Assembly (NCBI GenBank): GCA_020055645.1
Contig: CM034546.1
Location: 106,892,875 to 106,956,874 of the forward strand
DNA from: Tomocerus qinae
Taxonomy: Eukaryota; Arthropoda; Collembola; Entomobryomorpha; Tomoceridae
Reading direction: 5' to 3'
Length of the DNA: 64,000 nucleotides
In this document: piece after piece, positions 13,350-24,600 of the stretch
How the letters are laid out: each line of letters starts with the position of its first letter
How positions within the stretch are numbered: the first letter of the stretch is position 1
Translations under genes and position numbers: made by a program
The notes under the pieces: model-generated
Told to the model about the DNA's origin: nothing
Databases searched by the model: none
The model's input: only the letters and a program-made list of their open reading frames with translations

Positions 13350-13752
13350 TGTAAAGGGTTTGGCTCCCCATGTTAGGACAAAGGGAGAGCAAACCTGCTA
13401 GGTTCGGGATCCAAGCTACAGGATATGACGAGATGAAGAGTTGAGGTGAGAGATGGATATGCCGATTCGGTGAATAAAGGTTAGAGTGTACAAGTCAGAG
13501 TAGGTTTAGTGGACTGTACGACTTTATTGAGTATTAGACTGAATGGTAGTTGGGAAAGAGAGTATTTAGGAAAGAGAAGTGAATCGTGTCGCGAGTCTGA
13601 GGGAACTGGAGTTATATTCTGGTGTCATGACTTATAAAGGTTCGGGTCATTTGGATAGAAGGGAATGGAATTGGTTAGGTAAATGTGGTGTATTTGGGGT
13701 GCGGAATGGCTGGTAAGGGGTGGACGAACGTGTGTGTAGGACACACCTTACA
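13350..13752 (-). repeat. LTR copy 1 (3' LTR if the element reads on the minus strand)
   Basis: 403 bp, TG..CA bounded. Read on the minus strand it holds a TATA-like TTTATAA (about 13631-13637) and, roughly 110 bp downstream, AATAAA (13523-13528). That is the normal U3-R order. Read on the plus strand, the AATAAA lies upstream of the TATA box, which argues against plus orientation. Confidence 0.85.
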
Positions 13753-15022
13753 ACCTCCCGTCGCAATCTTTTTGACAAGAATTAAAAATTTGTACATCAT
13801 TACATAATCATTTAACATACCTTCATAACAAATGTTTTCATTCTGACAAAAATCAATGGTTATTTTTAGATTATTTATACTAACATTCTAATTGCACTTC
13901 TTATCCCATTAAATAATTAAAATAATAATATCGAAAACTGAATCTGTTATTTTCATACACTGTTGATATTATATAATAATTGAAATTATTTTATCCTTAA
14001 ATATTTGTGTACAGTCATACTCATATACTTATAATTTTTAAGCCTATTCATACTTATAAATCCAATTAAATCAATTACAGGAATAGTATTATTGTAACAT
14101 TAACTAATTAAATCTTAACTATAGAATTGAACTAATATGCTATTAAACAAAATTAAAGTCATATTTGGGTAATTGTCTCGTTACTGTGGTTGATAAATCT
14201 CAAGTTTCGGGGTTAGTTGAGAATTATCCTTGGAACTGCTGTGAAACTAAACTTTGCCCTTAGTTTTGTGTGAATTTTAAATTTATTGTTTCTACTCACC
14301 AATTTGGATTGCACTGCTTTTGCTCCTGTTTAACTCTTTTCGTTTCGCGAATAATTTTGCACATCAGAATGAGTAGTTTGTGAGTAAGGAGTGGTGAGAT
14401 AGAACGTAGAAGTCCATGTGACGCATAAAGAGTTGCAGACCTTCCTAGTGACAGTGTTGTAAATGAGACCGAAGTTGTCGTTTCCAGTTTTGGAGAGTCG
14501 TCGTTGAGTTTAAAGAGTAGTTGGATGTCGAGTAGGAATGGTTACATCAGTGTGGAGGAACCAAAAAATTCTGCATCCTCTGTTACTCCAAGATAGTTGA
14601 ACTGTAGATCCAGTAAACGGAATAATGCCGCTTCATCGCTTAGTGAAGTCGTGGTCTGACCTCGGAATCAAAGAGTTGTCCCAATGGTTGCTTAGTGGTC
14701 GGAGAATACTGTTTTTAAGTCATCCTTGGTTTGGGTTTTGATGATATCGTTGTTCCTGAAGTCGCTCTGTACGTCAAGGAAAATAGCAGTAAATTAGACT
14801 TCAAATATCTTTATCAACATCTTACGCTTTATTAGAATTGCCAAAGTTATGTCTTTTTCCATGATCTGTTATTGTTGTTTCATCGACGTCTCGACGAATT
14901 ATTTTTCATGGATCGGTGGTGCTACTTTGTATTCTGTCTGGTAGTCCTGTATCCGTTGTTATTAGGTCGTGATTCTATCATCCCGCCGCCTTTTTTCTTC
15001 ATTCTGACGTAGTTTCCAAAAG

Positions 15023-15212
15023 GTGGCCATCTGCAGGTAGAGGTACAAAATGTTGCCATCTGCAGTTAGAGATGCAAAATGTGGCCCTCTGTATGTGAAG
15101 ATATTGAATGTGGTCATCTGCTTGTGAAGATACAAATTGTGGCCACCTGCAGGCTGGTATACGAAAAGTGGCCACCTGCAGTAAAGCATAGGGAAATGGT
15201 CATCTGCATGCC
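15023..15212. repeat. Seven-copy 29-bp tandem array inside the LTR element
   Basis: Units start near 15023, 15052, 15081, 15110, 15139, 15168 and 15196. The core is GTGGCCATCTGCAGG followed by a variable TACAAAAT-like spacer. The spacing is 29 bp, and 28 bp in the last interval. Because 29 is not a multiple of three, the overlapping 100-codon minus-strand frame is probably not coding. Confidence 0.85.
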
Positions 15213-15648
15213 TTAGGCATGAAATGCTGTCCCCGTCATCGTGGTGGTTTAGTATCCCTGACATTGCACGTCAAGGTCCTATATTTTCTGGAATGCTGTT
15301 AAATTTGAGATAATGCATATTAAGTCAATTAACATTATTTTTCATAAAATCGTAATTTTTAGTATTTCATATTTCTTATTCATAACTAGCTCTATTTCTT
15401 ATTGCATAGGTAATGTTCAGCTGTGTATCTCTTTGTAATACTGCTTATTTAACCTCCTATATGAGCTATAATTCCCTAGTTACAATATTTGCTGTTCCTT
15501 ACTGCAAACACGAAATCGTAAATTTTAACATTATAAACTATTTGTACTCATGGTGTGTTTTGTGTCCTGGGGATAGATTTTTACCTTGCCGACCAGTTAA
15601 ACTAATCAAAGAGTGGCCATCCCGATGAAAATTAAAACTGTAGCTTAT

Positions 15649-15873
15649 CTATGATGTTTCCCCCATTTTCAAATACATACCTGCATGTACAAAAATTTTC
15701 ATCATGGTAACCTTTTCTATATCAGCTCCAGACATCTGCATGTATGGATACTTCAGCTTAGCAATACTTTCTCGTAAAGCACAGCTTATTTCTTTTCCGG
15801 TTATCCTTACATTGAACGAACTGTTTAAGCTTCCCACAGTAATTTCTCTATTACTGCCGGCTACTGTAAACAT
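15649..15873 (-). other. Short open frame with coding-like composition, inside the LTR element
   Basis: A 74-codon frame on the strand I take as the element's sense strand. Unlike most chance frames here it is balanced: VAGSNREITVGSLNSSF, then a Lys/Glu/Ala-rich helix-like stretch, then MQMSGADIEKVT. TTTACAG, a possible splice acceptor, lies near its start, and AAAGGTTACC could be a donor. I do not recognise a family. It could be a remnant of a gag-like product, a captured host exon or chance. Confidence 0.25.
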
Positions 15874-16139
15874 TGTATTTTCTTCTTCCTATACCCATTG
15901 CTCGTCCTTACTGACAAACTTAAACTTGGGTCTTCTAGGCTGTATCTAGTAATAAATTTTGATTAATTTCAAATCATTTAAATTCTTATAAGTGAACCAT
16001 ACCTTTCACGATAGGTTGCTTCTTTTATTACCATACACACCTTCCTGAGCTTTAATGCGTACCATTGTACACTTCCAAGAACTCTACATATGCATCTATA
16101 GATTCCTGTTCTAGCTCTCTCTCTCAATCTCAATGTCCT

Positions 16140-16485
16140 TATTGCTAATACATTAATTTTTATGTCTGCATGACTTTCGAGCATCCGCAAGTTCTACATA
16201 ACAATAATGTCAGGACTTTCTTAAATATTTAATGTATCAACATCTAAAGAGATATTTGCATTCGCTTCACATTAAATTCCTCAATTTCTTAATTTTAACG
16301 TCTGCCAAGCTTTCACGCACCTGCAGACTTACTATTCGAATTAACATCCATTTTCTTTACCTGTCTGCTGGGCTTTCAGTGCACCCGCAAACTTACATTT
16401 TCAATTAACATTACTATAGAGAATAAGTTTCATCTATTCTCCTGTCAGCCGGACTTTTACACATCCGCAAACTTCTTGCACTATA
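16140..16485. repeat. Degenerate repeats around a CCGCAAACTT core
   Basis: At least four related segments near 16170, 16310, 16375 and 16455 share a GCTTTC..CAC..CCGCAAACTT core, followed in some copies by TTCGAATTAACAT-like sequence. The spacing is about 65-135 bp and irregular. The array is much more diverged than the 29-bp and 55-bp arrays in the same element. Confidence 0.5.
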
Positions 16486-17419
16486 GAATAATTCTATCTT
16501 TCTATTCTCTTTCTATGTACTGATCTATGTATATCAATTATATCAATTATCAATTAGTACATGTATACGATCTTAATTTCCAAGAAAAAGCCAATATAAA
16601 GAAATGTAGAAGAGATTACTGGACGTTTCAACAAAATTATTAGAATTTTAAAAGTAATTTACAAGTTTCATTTACATTTAGTCAAGCATGGATACATTTC
16701 ATAAACTGTGATATTTTCTGTGGTTTACTCTATTCTCAGCTATCTGTCCGTTAGTCAATATTCAAATATCTATCAGTATAATACTGCTGATCTCCAATAT
16801 TCTATTGTATACGAGGACATTTATGCAAAGTAATATAGCTACAAAATGTGTACTAAATGCTTGTATTTCTATATCCTCTATAGTTCCTGGTAAAATTATG
16901 CTATTTGCTTAAATCTCTTGTAAAAATTCTATGCGTCCGACTGTCGTCTATATAAATTATCTGTTATCTCTCTGTCTACGCTTCCTGAGTCCCTCAACTC
17001 CACGCATTCAAATCTTATTCCTATTCTCTAGTCTCTCCCGTCGCTTTTAATTTTACTATACTTTTCGATTTCTAGACATTGCTTTCAGAAATTCTTAATT
17101 GCTGTTTGAGAAACTAAAATTTAAATCAATATTACTCTTTTATACTTCAATAATAATTATTCTTATTGCTTGTCTATCTTTAGCTGTAATTTATGAAATA
17201 CTGTTTCAAATATAATTATCGCTAATATTAATTATTAATTATTTAGTTACCTCGAACACTCAAATGATTTTGTTTCAGAAGCATGGGATTGCTTAACTCA
17301 AACTAATCTCTGAGATCTACGTTCACCACTTTCGCGTAGGATACAGTAGATATTTTGACGTTCATTTTGTCTTACTTTAATATTATCGTATATTTAGTTA
17401 CTCTTAAATTATGATTTCA

Positions 17420-17690
17420 GGATCACGCTTTCAACACGTTCTGCACTGAAATTTTTAATTACTCTTATATTTCAGGATCACGCTTTCAACACGTTCTGCA
17501 CTGAGATATTTTATTACACTTATATTTCAGGATCACGCTTTCAACACGTTCTGCACTGAGATATTTTATTACACTTATATTTCAGGATCACGCTTTCAAC
17601 ACGTTCTGCACTGAAATTTTTAATTACTCTCATATTTCAGGATCACGCTTTCAACACGTTCTGCACTGAAATATTTGATACCTTTTTAAC
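17420..17690. repeat. Five-copy 55-bp tandem array inside the LTR element
   Basis: Units starting GGATCACGCTTTCAACACG begin at 17420, 17475, 17530, 17585 and 17640, exactly 55 bp apart. Each continues with TTCTGCACTGA and an AT-rich part that ends in TATTTCA on this strand. Only a few positions vary between copies, which indicates recent amplification. Confidence 0.9.
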
Positions 17691-18253
17691 AAATCCTTGT
17701 CTCGTAAATTTCGCAATACGTACTGAGGATTGTTGTTTTACCCTTGAGTACTGAAATATATATAAGAAGTTTTTGTTAAATCAATTCTTAAAATATTATT
17801 GTAAATTATAGATCATCAATAAATTGAACGATACAAAAATATTACGCTTCTTATCTGCTTGTCTTCTTGGAATCATCTCGTCCTAGTTTGCACACCTGTT
17901 CTTTCACAAAACGGTGAAACAATACTGGGTTGGAGACAGTTCTAATTCTGGAGTAACGTTGGCATTGTAACTGGGTTTTCAGGTTTCAGTCAATCCCGAA
18001 GTTTCGTCAGAATTGTTAAGTCTTCATTTCCTCTTCTGGTCAAGCTAGGTCAATCCCGGAGTTGTTCAGAAAATTAAGGCTCTCTCGTCAGGCTTGGTCA
18101 ATCCTTGAGTTCTTCTGAATTGTACAGGCTTTGTACTGGTAAAAATTTTTGTCTTTTTCACTCGGTTTCGGTAGTATTTGTAAAATTCTGTACTCGTACG
18201 AAACTGTACTTTTCACTTCGAGGTTTGATTCAATCCTGGGTTTTGGCAGCATT

Positions 18254-18656
18254 TGTAAAGGGTTTGGCTCCCCATGTTAGGACAAAGGGAGAGCAAACCT
18301 GCTAGGTTCGGGATCCAAGCTACAGGATATGACGAGATGAAGAGTTGAGGTGAGAGATGGATATGCCGATTCGGTGAATAAAGGTTAGAGTGTACAAGTC
18401 AGAGTAGGTTTAGTGGACTGTACGACTTTATTGAGTATTAGACTGAATGGTTGTTGGGAAAGAGAGTATTTAGGAAAGAGAAGTGAATCGTGTCGCGAGT
18501 CTGAGGGAACTGGAGTTATATTCTGGTGTCATGACTTATAAAGGTTCGGGTCATTTGGATAGAAGGGAATGGAATTGGTTAGGTAAATGTGGTGTATTTG
18601 GGGTGCGGAATGGCTGGTAAGGGGTGGACGAACGTGTGTGTAGGACACACCTTACA
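18254..18656 (-). repeat. LTR copy 2 (5' LTR if the element reads on the minus strand)
   Basis: Same length as LTR copy 1 and identical except for one base (GGTTGTTGG here, GGTAGTTGG in copy 1). The outer flank CAGT matches the base quartet before copy 1. On the minus strand the interior begins AATGCTGCCAAAACCCAGG, where a primer-binding site would be expected; I cannot match it to a named tRNA. Confidence 0.85.
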
Positions 18657-18660
18657 CAGT

Positions 18661-21600
18661 ACATATATTGGGATATGAATGTTTTTCTAACTCATGCATA
18701 CAGGATCAAACACATTTTACCTAAATCAACAGATGTATTATAGTTTAGGATATTACTACATGAAAGGCCCGTTAGTGTTTATACATGATTTTATAGATTG
18801 CAATAAAATGGAGACCGGATTGAGGGTGTTGAGCATAAACTATTGCAGATTACAGAGATTAATAGGCGTATTTAGTATATTTACGTAGTAAGTTACATTT
18901 TATTTGGTGTTAGATTTTCCGTCGATGTGGTCGCACCGCACGACAGATTTTTTATTGTGATTCGTATGTGTGTACATCCATTCTTTACAAGACTGTAGCG
19001 TTACATCATAATTTTTCACTTTTACACGTCCGTCCATCGATCAGTCAACTGACAGTGCGATATAACCTATGAAATGAGCTATTTAACTATACTTATCAGG
19101 TACCTATATAATAAAGTATGTTAATACATAATCCACAATAGGTTGACTTGAGTTATCCGTCCGTTCAAGTTCAACGTACTTTTTTCCTCTTTGCCTTTTT
19201 TCTATGAGAATGTCCATTCGGATTCCGCTTTGTTGTTTCGTAGCTCGCTTTTTCTTGTTCTTCTTGTATTCGCTTCCTTTACAAACCCAGAGGGTTGTAG
19301 GCAGCCTGCTTTATTATTTTACTACGTACGTACTTACATCATCTTATGAGTTTTTATTCTTACTATATAAATTGCCTACCTGTATTTTATATTTACTCAC
19401 TGCCTGTAGCATTGCAATTCCAAACTTTTATATCATTTTCAACATTATTTGATTGTTGCAATGCATTTCTCATCACTTTGGTGTGCTACAGATTATTATG
19501 TATACCTATTACTCCTTCCTCCACTCATTCAGTTACATTTCCTTAAATTTACTACAATAATGAAAAAGTAGTCTGGATGTTGCTGTTTCCAGGATAAGTA
19601 GCTTTGCTGTCATTTTTAAATTAGGTAGCGAGGAGAATTCAAGTTGACTTGCTCATCACGTTTCTGTATACATGGATATCCGTTCACAGTAACGAGATAA
19701 TCTACAGTAGAGGAGTTATTATCATAATTTTATAAACTCAGCCAATCTGGCCACTGCTAAGTGCCTTTGCAGTTTCAATCTCGTTCTTGTTCTGCCAACT
19801 TTAAAAAAAATTTTTTTAGCCAAGAGCCATTATATGAGTATGAATTTCTTCCTTGGTCTTCGGAATGTGAAATCGAATCGTACCATACAGTGCACTGTGG
19901 ATAAAACAGTCTTATTAGAGTAGGTAAACAAGATACATAGCTACTGTTCTTACACATAGGACTACTTACACATGTACCTGGTATGATAACGGCTACCTAA
20001 ATACTATAAGATAATCCAACAATAAGTTCAGTGTAATGTAATTCCATTTGGGGGCTTTTAATGAATGAGTTACGAATTGAATGCATTCGCTGCACTTTTC
20101 TCAATTCTACTCTAGTCATCAATCAACAATTTTTTCTCCACACACTATTCGACTTAAAGCATTCTCAAGTGAATTATTCACTTACGACGGCTGGGATCAC
20201 TCTAACTCTCTCTCTCTCCACTTCTGCTGAACTTGCAGTCTCACAATTAGACATTCTCTAAGGCTTGTCTCGCATTACAGCACAATTTGTCAGACTAGCC
20301 GTAAGATTATCTGCATATTACGTATTATACAGACAGACGTATGTTACTCATGCATAATCCTACTATCTCCAAACTGTCTGCTACCTTTTGTAAAGTGAGA
20401 CAACATTTTCATAAAATTCTTTATATTCCCAGAGTTTCTTAATCAACTTTTTGCTCCTTTTTAGAACATTGTCCGTACTACTTTTCGGTACTTTGTGTAT
20501 GTTTACATGACACATACTAAATGATATCATCATTGCACCTGCACAATGCTCCCGTCATTAAGTGATGAGTTTATCGACTTTTTCCTTAGGACATTCCCAA
20601 CTACTGCAGTGATTAATGAGTAAAGATCTGTCTTTTTAGATACTGCACCGTGTTAAATAAATTACTTCCGTTTTGGCACTTGTGATCTCTAGCTTAGTGC
20701 AGATAGTAATTAAAAACAATGGCAATTCAAACGCATTTTATAAACTTTAGTAGTACCTGCAAAAGCTGTGGTTAGATCGCTGCAAACTTTTAGATATATT
20801 TTAGTATGAGAAACTAGTGTTTCGTGTAGATGATAGATACTAGAGTGTGATAGTCTGAAAAGGCTTATAGTAAATTGCGTAGCCCATAATACGCGAGTTC
20901 ATATTTAATTATTTATACACCTTACATTTGAGATGGGAAAGATATTTGAGTTTAAGTTGCTCACATTGTATCTTAAACTGATTATGGCATGACCTTGGGC
21001 AGTGAAATCAACATAATAAATACCTCAAATACAATTATTCAGTGCATAATCACATAATAATCAGTTGTTGGGTGTGACATATGTAACTTTTATTGTAGAA
21101 GCAAAGGACTACCTTGCCAAATATGCACAATTGCAAAGGCCTAATCATTCTTGAATAAAATGTGTCATGATTCATGGATCAGTTTGAAGTTATTTATTGC
21201 CTGTTCAGCCTTAAGAAAGGAGCTTGCAATTAGTTAGCCTATTTAGACAGGCCTTTTGTTAATTTACGATCGTGCCATTTTATTCCGCACTGAAATCTAT
21301 TGAATTCGTCAAATTGGAACTGGAACAAAATTTCAAAAATGGGTTTCTTGATGATGAATGATACCTAATTACCAAAACTTAAAGTCTCACCTTTTAATGC
21401 ATTACAATATATTAGGTAGCTTTAAGCAAAAAAGCATTGTTAAAAGGTTCAGCTTTCCAATAACTGTTTGGTTTTGAAAGTTTTCACCAGTCCAAAAGTC
21501 CATTTAAGAAGTAGAGTTAATTGTTTGTTTTAATTAGGAAAATAATGATTCGACGTAGTCGGTCTCATGGATGGGAGTGTTTAAGAATGAAAATGCATCT

Positions 21601-24600
21601 GTAACAAAAGAAAGGAAACTTTAGTGAAGTGCATAGCAATTTTATTGTTCTCAGTTTCTCCCTATCTGTTCAAGGTACTTTGTACAATTAGACTGCATAG
21701 AATTCATAAGCAATTATTGTGATTGTGTAGGTATCCATATGTACTTGTGAGGTATATCCGTAGATAAACTGTAGTCAAGTTCAATTATTTAACTAATGGA
21801 AATTACAATTTTCCAATGATAATTTTCCATTTTATCGCCTGTACTCGTGTTGGGTCTTTTCAATCAGATAGTAATAAATGTACAGTTAAATATTCAAGTG
21901 CAATTCGATTAGGAATTGGTGAATGAACATTGGAAATATTACTAAGATTGTGAACTCGGACACGAAATGCATGTAGCTTATGAGTTGTAGTAACTTTTTA
22001 GTAGAACGATAGAATTTCATTCATTCACATGATGGAATCGATTCTGAATTGAAATTCATGACTATTGGATCGCAATCTTGCGCAGTCTACTTATTGTTTA
22101 ACGTAATGAGAAAAGGTGGGGCCAATTAGATATCTCATCAATGTCAGCATTTCATGTCTTGTCGCTTTTCTAGCTATACTTATTTATTATTGACATCACA
22201 AATATCAATTTCGGAAAGTTTGTTTCCTTTTCTTGATGGTCAAGTGTATATACTTGGAGTATAGATGAATGTCAGCCTCGTATAGGTATTGTAATACAAT
22301 ATTTACATGTGTAACCTAAATAAAGTTTCCAAAAGAGAAACGAAACGTGAACATAACACCATCATGGTAATGCACCACTCTGTAGAATTTCAATCAGTCT
22401 ATTCTACATTCTTCAGGGTAAAACATCATAGGAAATGTGTCTACCGAGATATCCTTTAAGTATATGAATATAGAAAAATGTATTACATAGGAGAAGTGCT
22501 TGAAAAATGGTAAAATCTGTCTTTCATGTCGTCGAGCTTGTCTATCTCGTTTGGTCCACTCTTGTTTACACAGTTTAACTGGTCAGCTCCACGATAACCA
22601 TCATCCACCACTTACTATATAACCTATTTCTTTTCCACTGATATTTATTAGCATGCATCTTCAGATCAAGTTCAATTACTTTTATCATAAGTATAGAATT
22701 TTGTTGGCTCAGTGCGTGAAATTTCTACACACTAATAAGAAACTGTTTTGATGTAAAGTCATCATTCAGTCTACGCGTTTCCATTCATTTTCATTCAGTT
22801 CAACATAGGCATGTGTGTCGTGGCTTCAGCTCAGACTTTAGTCGATGTAGTCGCAGCAGAGTGCAAATTGAATTAATTTTACGACTTTTGGCAGTGAATG
22901 AGACTCCTATTTTGTTTTCCCATTAGACTTTGCACACTTCTGTCTCAAGAAGTACTTGATCATTCATGAAAAGGAAATTTATCTTGTTTTTTAGTATGCC
23001 AGCAAATCATAATTTGAGCTACAATGTGTGTCCCTAATTTTTAAGCCACAGCCAGGTCGATAATAGAGTGCAAGATTTATTATGGTGGCATATTGGCATG
23101 TTCCTAGTATCTGATCGTTTGAAGGAAGAAAACCGCTGGCCACTACTGCATTCAATACTTCCTATTGTTCTTTACCATTAATCACAATGCATGCACTTGT
23201 GTTTAAAAGCTCGTTTTGGTTTTGACCCAGCTAAATACGAGCGAGGTAATTTATTCAACAATCAAGTAAGAATGCAAGTACAATTGCTTAAATTGTGCAG
23301 TAAATTGAATAGAGATTAAAAGTCTTTCTATTTCGTTCGTACTATTTTCGATGCTGGCACTCGCTCAATTCAATTTCCCTATATAGTAATAGTAGTTTAT
23401 ACTTGCACTGCATACCTAACATTTTATTTAAAGACATTATGACGTAGATGTAGCTTTTCTAGTTTGATAATGCACCTAATTAAGTTTCCACTTCCACCAA
23501 TTTTCAGTTTTGTGAAACCTTGCTATGGCTAACCACTTTGAAGGTATTTGTAGCTAGGTAGATTTTGTGGTTATTACATTTTGTTACATATTTTACAAGC
23601 CATGCAAATTGAAGCTATACAATATCAACTTACGTCAGTTTTCTTGGACGTTAAAAACAATTGGCACCAAGTTATGCTAGATGCATGAGGATAGTCGTTA
23701 TAATGGTTGCTATTTAAATATGTACCTACCTGCAAAGTGTTTAGCTATTCTAAGTCTTATAACGTTGTTGTCATTGAAGCTGACTTGCATTCTGGTGCAT
23801 TCTGGTTTTTATGTTTCATTAAAGAAACTCTCATTCTCATCTGATGGGAGTTGCATTATTCTGCAGTATTTCAAGGGAAACCTTTTCAGTTCATGTTCAT
23901 AATATTATAATATTCCTAAGGGATTAATATTACTGATACTGCATAGCGTATTATTATTCCCAACGTATACACATTGTGGAGAATATACTAGGGCATCATT
24001 TTTATAGTGCAAAGTATGCCAAACTGTATATGCAAGGTTCATTCATAGTTAGTGAGTGTGTACGATGAAATACAAATGAGATTTGGGTTTGTTTGGCTTG
24101 GGAAGATTAAGTCTCAGGTATTTTCTGCGCACATTGCAATTACATATATGGGTTCCGCAATTGCAGGTGTGCATAATAAGTAAAAGAAGTTCAAATCAAA
24201 TCAAGCGAACCAAAAAGGTTGGGCTGTAGCCCTACAAACCATGCACACCTCTAAAAAAATACATATAGGCAATGGTACTGGAGACCGCAGGGCGCAAATC
24301 ATTTGCTAATGCATACAATTTTTGAATCTCTAAAGGTCGACTGTTGACTCTTTAATCATAATTTAATCAACTATGCTTAAATCAGATGAATAGTGTGCTG
24401 CATACCTTTTTCGCATATAATCATGCTTCATGCATGACATAATCGTATTCAAAATGCATTCCCTCAATATAATATTTACATTTGAGTATCAGAGGGGAGC
24501 ATTTTGTTTGTTGTCTTGTTTTATACAGATGGATTTTTGTTTACAGCTGTATAACACAATTAAAATCAAATCTGTGTATATACAAATACGACTCCCTTGT

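Larger units (their letters stand above)
13350..18656 (-). mobile_element. Young non-autonomous LTR retrotransposon (LARD-like)
   Basis: Two 403-bp direct repeats (13350-13752 and 18254-18656) begin TGTAAAGGG and end CCTTACA. The four bases CAGT flank both outer sides (13346-13349 and 18657-18660), as a target-site duplication. The LTRs differ at about one base (an A/T change near 13547), which implies recent insertion. Minus-strand orientation is favoured for two reasons. A purine tract (GCGACGGGAGGT) abuts the LTR at 13753 on that strand. Each LTR also reads TATA (TTTATAA) then AATAAA on the minus strand. No standard TGG primer-binding site is evident. The 4,501-bp interior has no ORF above 100 codons and no visible protease, reverse transcriptase or integrase, so any movement would need an autonomous partner. 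Confidence 0.85.

Noticed and set aside
13753..13785. Primer-binding site just inside LTR copy 1
   Set aside because: ACCTCCCGTCGCAATC has no TGG start and reads better as a polypurine tract on the other strand.
14962..15264. 100-codon minus-strand ORF with repeated motifs
   Set aside because: It lies over a 29-bp tandem array. A 29-bp period shifts frame each unit, so the frame is accidental.
24205..24245. tRNA- or snRNA-like hairpin GGTTGGGCTGTAGCCC
   Set aside because: Only a short stem is present; no cloverleaf, A/B box pair or Sm site could be built around it.
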